NCBI GenBank assembly: GCA_050184115.1
Contig: JBFXAQ010000010.1
Coordinates: 62,001 to 126,000, forward strand
Length of the DNA: 64,000 nt
Source: JACKNG01 sp050184115
GTDB lineage: Bacteria; Pseudomonadota; Gammaproteobacteria; Ga0077536
Reading direction: 5' to 3'
Shown here: positions 1 through 7,522 of the stretch, piece after piece
Numbering within the stretch: the stretch's first letter is position 1
How the letters are laid out: each line of letters opens with the position of its first letter
Translations under genes and position numbers: made by a program
The notes under the pieces: model-generated
Database searches by the model: none
What the model was told of the DNA's origin: nothing
Seen by the model: the letters and a program-made list of their open reading frames with translations, nothing else

Positions 1-697
1 GGGTCCACGTCCCGGGCTCGGGTACGTAGACGGCCGTCAGGCCGTAGCCGACGCTCGGGTCTTGGGTGCCGCCACAGGCATAGGTGCCGTTATCGCCGCG
101 GCAAGTCATGTAGGTCTCCGATTGATCGGCGAAACTTCCGACCTCCCACAGATCACCCGTGGCGGTCGTCTCGATCACGAAACCCTTGACGTTCTTCGGC
201 ACGATCACGGCGAGATGGTAGAAATTGAGATGGCCGGACAGTGCGTCGACCGTCACCGGATTCGCTGAATAATCGAACTCGAGTGTCACGCGTGTCGGGT
301 CGACGGTGAGCGTGGAGGTGCCGCCGGCGCGCATGCCGGTCGGAATCGTGCTCCAGTCGATCGTGGGGTAGACGCCAGAGGGATCGTAGGGCATATCGAC
401 CGCGGGATTGTCGGAAAACGCGCCGATGAACCCGCTGTGCTCGGGCACGATCGTGAAGACATCGGGATCGAATTCGAACACCACCCGTCCGCCCAGCAGG
501 TCGACCGGGGGATCCCACCAGATCGAGGCGCCGGTTCCCGGCGTGCCATTGCCGGTAAAGACCGGCGTGTTGGTGCCGCCGATCGCCCAGCCGAGGGAGT
601 AACCCCAGCCGAGTACCGGCAGCAGCACGGCGTGCGCGGCGCCGCCAAAGCATAGAACGAGAAGTGCTACCAAACCGCGTGACAGGGGTCTCCACAT
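1..697 (-). CDS. Secreted PEP-CTERM-type protein, partial (C-terminus beyond window edge)
   Basis: An open frame runs from an ATG at 697 off the left edge, about 232 codons. The start is set by a purine-rich GGAGGA 7-8 nt upstream on the minus strand. The N-terminus (MWRPLSRGL, then a hydrophobic stretch ending GGAAHA) is a clear signal peptide. The body is rich in Gly, Thr, Asp and Val, beta-sandwich in character, with two Cys near the end (MTCRGD, YACGG). The last visible residues read VPEPGT, the start of a PEP-CTERM sorting motif; the membrane helix and basic tail would lie outside. In that family the protein is exported and processed by an exosortase. Body function is unknown. The VPEP motif at the expected place supports the frame strongly. 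Confidence 0.75.
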   Translation of the reverse strand, partial: MWRPLSRGLVALLVLCFGGAAHAVLLPVLGWGYSLGWAIGGTNTPVFTGNGTPGTGASIWWDPPVDLLGGRVVFEFDPDVFTIVPEHSGFIGAFSDNPAVDMPYDPSGVYPTIDWSTIPTGMRAGGTSTLTVDPTRVTLEFDYSANPVTVDALSGHLNFYHLAVIVPKNVKGFVIETTATGDLWEVGSFADQSETYMTCRGDNGTYACGGTQDPSVGYGLTAVYVPEPGTWT

Positions 698-1325
698 GGC
701 GCATTCCTCCTCGGCATTGCAGAGCAGGTCGTCTCTGGCCCCGTCACGCACCACGTGAACGTGGCTCCCGATACGAGCATAGGAAGGGAAGGGCGACGCG
801 TTGTGTCAGATTGTGTCGTTGTCGATCTTCTTGCGAAACGCGCAGCGCGGTTGTTCGCGGCACCCTTCACCGCAGCACCAGCGGAAACAACGTGAAACGT
901 GCCGCGGAGAAGTGTTCGCGGCTCAGGCTGTCGCCTGCGCGGCCGAGAACTCTGCGCTTCATGCCGCAGAAGAGCGGGCGGGGGCGCGCTCGAAACCGGC
1001 CTTCATCCCGCTCATCCCGGTCCGCAGGCGACGGCCACCGTCGCGGGCGCTGTCCTGTGCGCCGGTCCAGGTACAACCCTTGCGCCTGCAGATCGAGTGG
1101 TCGGCGATAGTGCCTGCATGCGCAGGCCGGCCGGCACCGCCGGTGGCCTCGAGCCTCCCGCGCAAGCCATCGGATAATTGCGCGGCCAGCGCTGCACGGC
1201 GCTGTCGGACGGCGAGCACCGCCGACCCGCGCCCGGGCGGCCGGCATGCACCTATAATCGCCCGCACATCAATCAAGCGCGCGCTTCCGGGGAGGCCAGT
1301 GGGGCGTGCGTGCCAGGGGAGTGAG
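698..1325. other. Intergenic region, no gene recognised
   Basis: This stretch of about 630 bases separates two divergent genes. Open frames exist on both strands, but their translations are Arg/Pro/Ala-rich, without domain-like sequence or ribosome sites, and look like GC-rich chance frames. A TATAAT lies at 1253-1258 ahead of the membrane-protein operon. The upstream half (about 780-845) is less GC-rich and may hold the promoter of the minus-strand secreted protein. Confidence 0.5.
1253..1258 (+). promoter_or_regulatory. Candidate -10 element of the membrane-protein operon
   Basis: A perfect TATAAT lies 67 nt before the ATG at 1326, standing out in very GC-rich surroundings. No convincing -35 box sits 16-18 nt upstream, so an activator may be needed or the match may be chance. 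Confidence 0.35.
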
Positions 1326-2045
1326 ATGAACCGCAATCCTTACCGCTATTTCCGCTTCTGTGCCTGGGCCGGGATGCTCATGCTGCCGGCCACCGTGCTG
1401 CTGTGGGGCATCCTCGGACAGAACATCCCGCCGTACTCGCCGGCGCTCGCGGCAGACGAGTTCGCCGCCGCCATCACCGAGCATGCGACGACCATCCGCA
1501 TCGGCATGATCGGCCAGCTCGGCGTTTCCTTCATGTACTTCCTGTGGGGCCTGGTCACCGCGCGCATCATGGAAAAGGTGGAGGAGGACAACAACATCCT
1601 CTCGTCGATCGCACTGTGGGCGGCCGGGCTCACCACGATCGTCTTCCTCGTTCCCTGCACGGTGTGGCTGACAGTCGCCTTCCGGCCGGAGGCGATGGAG
1701 CCGAAGACGCTGCAGATGTTCTACGACTTCGGCTGGTTCTTCTTCGACAACACCTTCACCGTCACCTCGATGGGCATGGTGGCGATGGGCGTGTGCTTCC
1801 TCGGCGACCGACGCCCTGAGCCGCTGATCCCAGCCTGGGTGTGCTGGCTCGCGATCTGCGTCGGCATCGGGTTCATCCTCGAAGTGTTCATGCCACTGTT
1901 CAAGAGCGGCGTGTTCTCACGCGCCGGCACCATCAACTACTGGGTCGAGTTCACGCTCTTCTTCGTCTACTGGGCCGTCACCGCCACGTACATCATCAAG
2001 GCCATTCCGCGGCTCGAAGCCGAGCACCGGCAGCAGGCAGCCTAG
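1326..2045 (+). CDS. Six-TM integral membrane protein of unknown function
   Basis: The protein has 239 residues with about six hydrophobic helices (roughly 10-30, 58-80, 94-117, 135-160, 166-190, 205-226). The frame is open further upstream to 801, but that part is non-hydrophobic and Arg-rich; the ATG at 1326 follows GGGGAG and begins a normal inner-membrane N-terminus (MNRNPYRYFRF). I recognise no family. The gene ends one base before the subunit III-like gene, which overlaps the subunit IV-like gene, so the three form one operon and probably one membrane complex or assembly module. Acidic and aromatic residues lie within helices (FDNTFTVTSMG, ILEVFMPLF). There are no clustered His ligands of a heme-copper subunit I. 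Confidence 0.7.
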   Translation: MNRNPYRYFRFCAWAGMLMLPATVLLWGILGQNIPPYSPALAADEFAAAITEHATTIRIGMIGQLGVSFMYFLWGLVTARIMEKVEEDNNILSSIALWAAGLTTIVFLVPCTVWLTVAFRPEAMEPKTLQMFYDFGWFFFDNTFTVTSMGMVAMGVCFLGDRRPEPLIPAWVCWLAICVGIGFILEVFMPLFKSGVFSRAGTINYWVEFTLFFVYWAVTATYIIKAIPRLEAEHRQQAA

Positions 2046-2046
2046 G

Positions 2047-2640
2047 ATGTCGGAGATTGTCGCCACCGCGGGCCCCGATTCCGCGGGCCGCCGGGTGCCC
2101 AGCATCTGGATGTTCCTCGCCGCGGACAGCATCACCTTCAGCATCTTCTTCCTTGTCTTCATGATCGAGCGGGTGAAGCAGCCGGCGCTGTTCGCGGCTT
2201 CCGCGCGCAGCCTCGATGCCTCGACAGGCCTGGTCAACACCATGATCCTGATCACCGGCAGCTGGTTGGTGGCGCTCGCCCTCGACCGCAGCCGTCAGGG
2301 CGACGGCGCCGCCACCCGCCGCCTGCTGCTCGCCGCCGCCGGGGTCTCCAGCGGCTTCGCCGTGGTCAAGGGTTTCGAGTACGCGGCCAAGGTCGGCGCC
2401 GGCATCACGCCGGTGACGAACGACTTCTACGCCTTCTACTACGCGCTGACCGGCTTCCACCTCGTGCACTACCTGCTCGGTATGGCGGCCCTGGTCTACC
2501 TCGCCAGCACCGTGCGCGCCCAGCTCGGCGACCCGCGCTACGGCGTGTGGCTGGAGTCGGGCGCATTGTTCTGGCACCTCGTCGATCTGCTCTGGATTTT
2601 CATCTTCGCCATGCTCTACCTGCTCGGGGGTGAGTTGTGA
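2047..2640 (+). CDS. Heme-copper oxidase subunit III-like (NorE-type) membrane protein
   Basis: At 197 residues with five predicted helices it matches short subunit III-like proteins such as NorE rather than full CoxC (about 260 residues, seven helices). The signature GFHLVHYLLG near residues 137-146 corresponds to the conserved GxHxxHxxxG segment of subunit III. Such proteins accompany cytochrome oxidases, nitric oxide reductases and some monooxygenase electron chains. It starts one base after the stop of the six-TM gene and its stop overlaps the next start (GTGA). No subunit I or II is present in the window, so the partner enzyme is unknown. Confidence 0.75.
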   Translation: MSEIVATAGPDSAGRRVPSIWMFLAADSITFSIFFLVFMIERVKQPALFAASARSLDASTGLVNTMILITGSWLVALALDRSRQGDGAATRRLLLAAAGVSSGFAVVKGFEYAAKVGAGITPVTNDFYAFYYALTGFHLVHYLLGMAALVYLASTVRAQLGDPRYGVWLESGALFWHLVDLLWIFIFAMLYLLGGEL

Positions 2641-2906
2641 GGGCGTGGCGTCACCCGGCGACGCGGACCTGGGCGCTGCTCATGCTCCTCACGGCGGCCG
2701 GCTTCGCCAGCGCCGACTACGGCGCCCAGGGCGTGGCGGCGGTGGCCGCCGTGATGGCGTTCTCCGCCCTCAAGGTGCGCCTCGTGCTCTACCGTTTCAT
2801 GGAGCTCGGCGCGACGCCACGCGGCTTGCGCATCTTCTTCAATATCTGGCTCGTGTTCTGCGCGGCGATGATCTTCGGCCTCTTCTGGCTGGCACTGAGC
2901 CGCTGA
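2637..2906 (+). CDS. Cytochrome c oxidase subunit IV-like (NorF-type) small membrane protein
   Basis: The 89-residue protein has three hydrophobic segments and the pattern of the prokaryotic subunit IV family, including the KVRLVLYRFMELG segment between helices 2 and 3. The start is a GTG overlapping the stop of the subunit III-like gene, implying translational coupling. In known systems this family sits beside subunit III or NorE and helps assembly or stability. Here it closes the three-gene operon. Confidence 0.7.
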   Translation: MRAWRHPATRTWALLMLLTAAGFASADYGAQGVAAVAAVMAFSALKVRLVLYRFMELGATPRGLRIFFNIWLVFCAAMIFGLFWLALSR

Positions 2907-3018
2907 GCGGCGCGAAGATGGGGGCGACATCCGGCTGCCTGCGTTCATGGCGGCGCTGCGAAAGTCCAATCCCGTTTGCTATGGTGGCGGCCTCATTTCA
3001 CGAGAACAGCGTTGCCCC

Positions 3019-3696
3019 ATGACCGACCTGCATCCACGTCGTGCCATCTGCGCGGCCGCCACGGCCCTGCTCGCGCTTGCCTTCACTACCCTGACCACCG
3101 CGGCCACGGTCACCAGCACTTTCGAGACCGACGCCGAGGGCTGGCTCGTCGCCGGTGACGCCGTGTCCGGCATCCCGACCTGGGTTGCGAGTGACGGCAA
3201 TCCGGGCGGGCACATCCAGGCCAACGACAGCGTCGCCGGCGGCGTGTGGTACTTCGATGCCCCGGCCAAGTTCCTCGGCGCCCAGTCCGGTGCTTACGGC
3301 GGCACCTTGTCCTTCGACCTCCGGCAGACCGGCAGCGGCTCCCAGTTCGACGCCGCCGACGTCATCCTGAACGGCGGCGGCCTGGAACTCCGTATCGATG
3401 CCGGCTCGAACCCGCTGCCGGTCGGAACCTGGGTCTCCTACAGCCTGACCCTGGTCGAGACGGCGGGATGGACGAAGGGCGGCGCGGCCGCCAACCAATC
3501 CGACCTGCTGACGGTGCTCGGCGCACTCGATCGCCTGCGCATCCGCGGCGAATTCATCTCCGGCAGCGACACCGGGCGCCTCGACAACGTGGTGCTGAAC
3601 GCCGTCCCGGTACCGGCGGCGGCGTGGTTGCTCGGGCCGGTCGTGGGCGGGCTGATCCTGCGTGGCGCGACACGGCGCCGTCGCGTGCAAGCCTAG
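3019..3696 (+). CDS. Exported laminin-B-like protein with VPxPAAxWL C-terminal sorting signal
   Basis: This is a 225-residue exported protein. Residues 1-30 form a signal peptide (MTDLHPRRAICAAATALLAL, then TTAATV). The middle (about 30-185) resembles the bacterial laminin-B-like beta-sandwich: FETDAEGW at the start, GGTLSFDLRQTG, and a closing DTGRLDNVVLN. The C-terminus carries VPVPAAAWLLGP, a hydrophobic helix and an RRRR tail, which is the VPLPAAxWL variant of the PEP-CTERM signal. Upstream in-frame ATGs exist (2947) but would bury the signal peptide. It is probably anchored and then released by an exosortase. It appears monocistronic. Confidence 0.75.
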   Translation: MTDLHPRRAICAAATALLALAFTTLTTAATVTSTFETDAEGWLVAGDAVSGIPTWVASDGNPGGHIQANDSVAGGVWYFDAPAKFLGAQSGAYGGTLSFDLRQTGSGSQFDAADVILNGGGLELRIDAGSNPLPVGTWVSYSLTLVETAGWTKGGAAANQSDLLTVLGALDRLRIRGEFISGSDTGRLDNVVLNAVPVPAAAWLLGPVVGGLILRGATRRRRVQA

Positions 3697-3731
3697 CGCC
3701 CGGCCGTTCCGGGCCTGCGCGGATTCGAGCG

Positions 3732-4691
3732 GTGACAGGCGTGCCGCCGAGGGTGGTGTTCCTGGATCGCTTCGCGATCCGCGCCGAGTTGCGCCCGCTG
3801 AACTTCCCGCACACCTGGGTCGAGTACCCGACCACGGCGCCGGACGAAGTCGTCGAGCGCCTCGCCGGCACGGCCATCGCGCTCACCAACCGCGTGCGCT
3901 TCGACGCCGATCTCCTCGCCCGGCTGCCCGAACTGCGGCTGATCGCGGTCGCCGCCACGGGCTACGAGGGCATCGACGTCGCGGCGTGTCGCGCGGCTGG
4001 AGTCACGGTGTGCAACGTGCGCGACTGGTCGACCCCTGCCGTCGCCGAACACAGCTTCGCCATGATCCTGGCCCTGCGCCGCCAGCTCCTCGTCTACCGC
4101 GAAGCGGTGGCGGCGGGGGAGTGGGCACGGTCGCATTTCTACGGCGTGCTGAAAACGCCGTTGCCGCCGGGGCTCGCCGGCGCCTGTCTCGTCATCGTCG
4201 GCCTGGGCGCGCTCGGCCGGCGTCTCGCGACGCTCGGCGCGGCTTTCGGGATGGAAGTGCTGGTCGCCGAGCGCAAGGGCGCGACGCCGCGCGCGGGACG
4301 GGTTGCCTTCGAGGCGGCGCTGGCGCGCGCGGACGTGCTGTGCGTCGCCTGCCCCAAGCTGCCCGAGACGACGGACCTCATCGACGCCGCCGAACTCGCC
4401 CGCATGAAGCCGACGGCCGTGGTGATCAACACCGCGCGCGGCGGCATCGTCAACGAGACCGCGCTCGCCGACGCGCTCGTCAACGGCCGGCTCGGCGGCG
4501 CGGGCCTCGATTCACTCTCGGTCGAACCACCGCGCGAGGGCAACCCGCTGCTCGGTCTCGATCTGCCGAATCTCATCCTCACCCCGCACATGGCCTTCGC
4601 CAGCGATCTCACCCTGGCCGCGCTGGCCGAGCAGTTGCTCGGCAACGTCGAGGCCTTCGTCGCCGGCTCGCCGCGCAACGTCGTGAGCTGA
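3732..4691 (+). CDS. D-2-hydroxyacid dehydrogenase (NAD-dependent, glycerate dehydrogenase-like)
   Basis: The 319-residue protein reversibly reduces 2-keto acids such as hydroxypyruvate or glyoxylate. Visible signatures are the NAD-binding loop VGLGALGRRLA followed by a basic VAER where other members have Asp, which would fit NADP; the catalytic Arg in NTARGGIVNE; the Glu in LSVEPP; and the His in LTPHMAF. GTG at 3732 is chosen because the conserved fold begins at PPRVVFLDRF; GTGs at 3741 and 3753 are alternatives. It ends 9 nt before the convergent P450 gene. The substrate cannot be told from sequence. Confidence 0.85.
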   Translation: MTGVPPRVVFLDRFAIRAELRPLNFPHTWVEYPTTAPDEVVERLAGTAIALTNRVRFDADLLARLPELRLIAVAATGYEGIDVAACRAAGVTVCNVRDWSTPAVAEHSFAMILALRRQLLVYREAVAAGEWARSHFYGVLKTPLPPGLAGACLVIVGLGALGRRLATLGAAFGMEVLVAERKGATPRAGRVAFEAALARADVLCVACPKLPETTDLIDAAELARMKPTAVVINTARGGIVNETALADALVNGRLGGAGLDSLSVEPPREGNPLLGLDLPNLILTPHMAFASDLTLAALAEQLLGNVEAFVAGSPRNVVS

Positions 4692-4700
4692 ACCCTCGCG

Positions 4701-5999
4701 TCAGGCGCGCAGCCTGACCGGCAGGTGCGAATAACCGAGCACGTGGGTCTGCGCCATGCGCTCGCCCGGCCCCGCGATCGCCAGGCGATGGAGGTGCGGC
4801 AGGAGTGCCGCGAGGCTCGCCTGGAGTTCGGCACGCGCGAGGTTGGTGCCGAGGCAGAAATGCGCGCCGAAGCCGAAGGTGAGGTGTGGGTTGGGCCGGC
4901 GGGCGACGTCGAAGCGGTAGGGCTCGTCGAATACGCGCTCGTCGCGGTTGGCCGAGGGGAAGAACACGCCGACGGTGTCGCCCGCGCGCAGCAGCACGCC
5001 GTTCAGCTCGAAGTCGCGCGTCAGCGTGCGCAGGAAGCTGCCGACCGGCGAGGTCCAGCGCAGGATCTCCTCCACGGCGCTCGGCAGCATCCCGGGTTCT
5101 GCCTGCAACCGCGCCAACTGCTCCGGATGCTCGAGCAGGGCCGCGACGCCGCCGACGAAGGCGTTGCGCGTGGTGTCGTTGCCGGCGGCGACGAGCAGGA
5201 AGAGGTAGCCGATGAGTTGCTGATCGGTGAGCAGCGCACCGTGCACCGGTGTGTGGACCAGGTGGTCGATGAAGCCGCCGCGCGCGGCGCCCTCGGCGCG
5301 GCTCTCCTGCACCAGCGCCTCGAGGTAGGTACGGAATTCGTCCATGCTGCGATAACCCGCCGCCCCCGTGCTCTCACCCGGTTGGCGGTAACCCGGTGCA
5401 AATTCGCCGAGCAGCGCGTTCGACCACACCAGCACGCGCTGCCAGTCGCCGGGCGGCAGACCGAGGATTTCGCCGATCGCGGCGAGCGGTAACCTGGCGG
5501 CGAGCCCCTGCACGAGGTCGCGGCTCTCGGCGTGCCGCGCGGCCAGTTCGAGATCGGCGAGGAACGCGCGGGTGAAATCGGCGGCCAGCGCGTCGAAATG
5601 CGGCCGCATGCGTCGCATCGCGCCCTGCGTGAAAGCCCAGCTCGACAACCGGCGCATGCGACGGTGACGCGGGTTGTCCATGAACACGAGGTCGGGCGGC
5701 TCGTCCGGATCCCAGCCGCGTTCACGACCGAAGCGGTCGAGACCGGCGCGCGCGATCTCGGGCTGGCCCTTCAAGGCCAGGCGCAGGCGCGGGCCGCCGT
5801 TGATGAAGACGTCCGGATGGTTGGCGACGGTCATGACATCGGCGTAACGCGTCACCGCCCAGAACGCTTCGACATCGTCACGCTCGTAGCGGAACACCGG
5901 CGCCTCACGCCGCAGCAGGTCCCAGGCGGCCCAGGGGAAGCCGTGGGCCGCGTAGAGGTCCGGGTGATGGATGTCGAGGGTGTCGAGGGTCAGGTCCAT
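4701..5999 (-). CDS. Cytochrome P450
   Basis: A 432-residue soluble P450. The I-helix oxygen-activation motif is AGNDTTRNA, the K-helix ExxR is EEILRW, and the heme-thiolate loop is FGFGAHFCLGTNLAR. The AGNxTTRN form is typical of the bacterial CYP124/125/142-like group that hydroxylates sterol side chains or methyl-branched chains, but the substrate is inferred only. The start at 5999 (MDLTLDTLDIHHPDLY) is favoured over one 22 codons upstream, whose extra residues are Arg/Pro-rich. No dedicated ferredoxin or reductase lies next to it. It is convergent with the hydroxyacid dehydrogenase. Confidence 0.9.
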   Translation of the reverse strand: MDLTLDTLDIHHPDLYAAHGFPWAAWDLLRREAPVFRYERDDVEAFWAVTRYADVMTVANHPDVFINGGPRLRLALKGQPEIARAGLDRFGRERGWDPDEPPDLVFMDNPRHRRMRRLSSWAFTQGAMRRMRPHFDALAADFTRAFLADLELAARHAESRDLVQGLAARLPLAAIGEILGLPPGDWQRVLVWSNALLGEFAPGYRQPGESTGAAGYRSMDEFRTYLEALVQESRAEGAARGGFIDHLVHTPVHGALLTDQQLIGYLFLLVAAGNDTTRNAFVGGVAALLEHPEQLARLQAEPGMLPSAVEEILRWTSPVGSFLRTLTRDFELNGVLLRAGDTVGVFFPSANRDERVFDEPYRFDVARRPNPHLTFGFGAHFCLGTNLARAELQASLAALLPHLHRLAIAGPGERMAQTHVLGYSHLPVRLRA

Positions 6000-6095
6000 G
6001 GCCGCAGGCCGTCGTGGATGCGTGCGCAAGCATAGCCTGGATGAGGCGCGCCGCGGCGCCGGCACGCACCGCCGCGCAGTGCCGAATCAACGACA

Positions 6096-6183
6096 TGCCC
6101 AGCGAGGTCAGACCCCAACGACCGCCGACGAAGGAGCAGTGCCCAGCGGGGTCAGACCCCAACGACCGCCGACGAAGGAGCAG
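6096..6183. repeat. Two 44-bp tandem repeats containing GGGGTCAGACCCC
   Basis: Units 6096-6139 and 6140-6183 differ at one base (GAGGTC versus GGGGTC). In the second unit the core GGGGTCAGACCCC is a perfect palindrome with a one-base centre; the first unit has one arm mutated. The tail of each unit reads CGACCGCCGACGAAGGAGCA. It lies in the gap between the divergent P450 and SCP2-like genes. The palindrome resembles the dispersed GGGGAC hairpins elsewhere in the window but is a different sequence. Confidence 0.9.
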
Positions 6184-6291
6184 CAACGCGACAATCCTCG
6201 GTGTCAGACATCGGCGAGCGCCGCGGCGCGGGCGACAGTCCGCCGCCGGGATCGTATGCTTTGGCGCCGTGTTCGAAGGGGAGGGCGAAGG

Positions 6292-6672
6292 ATGGAATTT
6301 CCAGGCGAGGCGTTCATCGACGCCCTGGTCGATCACCTCAACGACGATGCCCGCTTCGCCGCAGCGTCGCGCTGGTCGGACGTCAAGGTGGTGCTCGGCT
6401 TCGGCGCCGAGCGCTACTGGCTCAAGCTCTACGGCGGCAAGGTCATCGACCACATGCGCTGGTTCCCGATGGCCAACCCGCTCGGCTGGGACTACACCGT
6501 CAGCGCGCCGCTCGAGCACTGGCAGGCCTTGCGGGACGGCAGCCGCGCCCTCGGCCACCTGCTCGACACCGGCGACATCGCTGTCGATGGCGACCTGCTG
6601 CAGGCGAACCGCCTCTACGAATCGACCCACCTCATGCTGAGCGCGATCCGCGATCTCGGCCGCCACGCCTGA
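6292..6672 (+). CDS. SCP2-like sterol/lipid-carrier domain protein
   Basis: This 126-residue soluble protein has the look of a minimal SCP-2 fold: DVKVVLGFGAERYWLKLYGGKV resembles the central strands, followed by a helix-rich end. The ATG at 6292 follows GGGGAGGGCGAAGG. It sits 13 nt before the hydrolase gene and heads a likely operon with the hydrolase and LLM oxidoreductase. A role in binding a hydrophobic acyl or steroid substrate is inferred from the fold; the family assignment is moderate because similarity is judged by eye. Confidence 0.55.
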   Translation: MEFPGEAFIDALVDHLNDDARFAAASRWSDVKVVLGFGAERYWLKLYGGKVIDHMRWFPMANPLGWDYTVSAPLEHWQALRDGSRALGHLLDTGDIAVDGDLLQANRLYESTHLMLSAIRDLGRHA

Positions 6673-6685
6673 GGAGTACGCCACG

Positions 6686-7522
6686 ATGGAGCTCGAAATC
6701 ACCGGCCGCTACGCCGTCGTCGACGGTACCCGCGCCTATTACGACGTCTGCGGCGAGGGCGTACCGCTGATCTGTATCCACATGGGTTGGGCCTGCTCGC
6801 TGCAATGGCAGTACTTCATGCCGCTCATGGCCGCCGCCGGCATGCGCGTCATCGCGCCGGACCTGCCCGGCCACGCCAAGTCCTACCCGGTCAATTGGCA
6901 ACCCTTTCGCCGCATGCGCGACTACGCCGAATGGGTGTGGCACTTCATCGAGACGGTCTGCCCGGGTGAGAAACCGGTCGTCTGTGGCAGCGGCATCGGC
7001 GGCGACATGACCCTGCAGCTCGCCTGTCACCACCCCGACGGCATCGCCGCCGGCATGGCTTTCGAATCGGCGGCGAAGACGGGCTCGATCTCCTTCCTTT
7101 CCGGGTACAGCGATCCGCACAGCTTCCCCGGCTTCCAGGCCCTCGTCGACAACGCCTCGACCTCCGCGATGTACTACCCGTGCGAGGAGCGCAAGGTCAT
7201 CGAGTCGAAGTGGCAGCACCGCGCCACCTACCACGCCACCTGTGTCGCCGACATGGACGCCTGGAACGACCACGACGTGCGCGAACACCTCGGCAACATC
7301 CGCTGCCCGGTCTTCCTCTACAAGGGCGAAGCCGACTACCACGTCTCCGAGCAGGCCGTGCAGGACACCATCGCCGCGATCCCGCACGGGCTCGGCGAGG
7401 GCGGCATCGCGCGCGGCATGGGGCACCTGATCATGATGGAACAGCCCGAACGGCTGGCCGCCGCCTGCCTCGACTTCCTGCGCCGGCGCGGCATTCTCGA
7501 CGCCACCGGAGACGACGCATGA
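6686..7522 (+). CDS. Alpha/beta-hydrolase-fold protein lacking the nucleophilic Ser
   Basis: The 278-residue protein has the fold's landmarks: the oxyanion region IHMGWACS, the APDLPGHAKS strand-loop, an acid in KGEADYHV and the His in MGHLIMMEQPERL. At the nucleophile elbow it reads VVCGSGIGGDM. Aligned with the usual GHSMGG, the nucleophile position (residue 103) is Gly; the Ser is one residue earlier. Either the Ser is shifted, or the enzyme is non-hydrolytic, as in cofactor-free dioxygenases or lyases of the fold, or it is a binding protein. The stop overlaps the ATG of the LLM gene, so they are translationally coupled. Confidence 0.8.
   Translation: MELEITGRYAVVDGTRAYYDVCGEGVPLICIHMGWACSLQWQYFMPLMAAAGMRVIAPDLPGHAKSYPVNWQPFRRMRDYAEWVWHFIETVCPGEKPVVCGSGIGGDMTLQLACHHPDGIAAGMAFESAAKTGSISFLSGYSDPHSFPGFQALVDNASTSAMYYPCEERKVIESKWQHRATYHATCVADMDAWNDHDVREHLGNIRCPVFLYKGEADYHVSEQAVQDTIAAIPHGLGEGGIARGMGHLIMMEQPERLAAACLDFLRRRGILDATGDDA

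Noticed and set aside
801..1325. In-frame upstream extension of the six-TM membrane protein
   Set aside because: The extra residues are Arg/Pro/Ala-rich, unlike a domain, and the ATG at 1326 has its own ribosome site and a natural membrane N-terminus.
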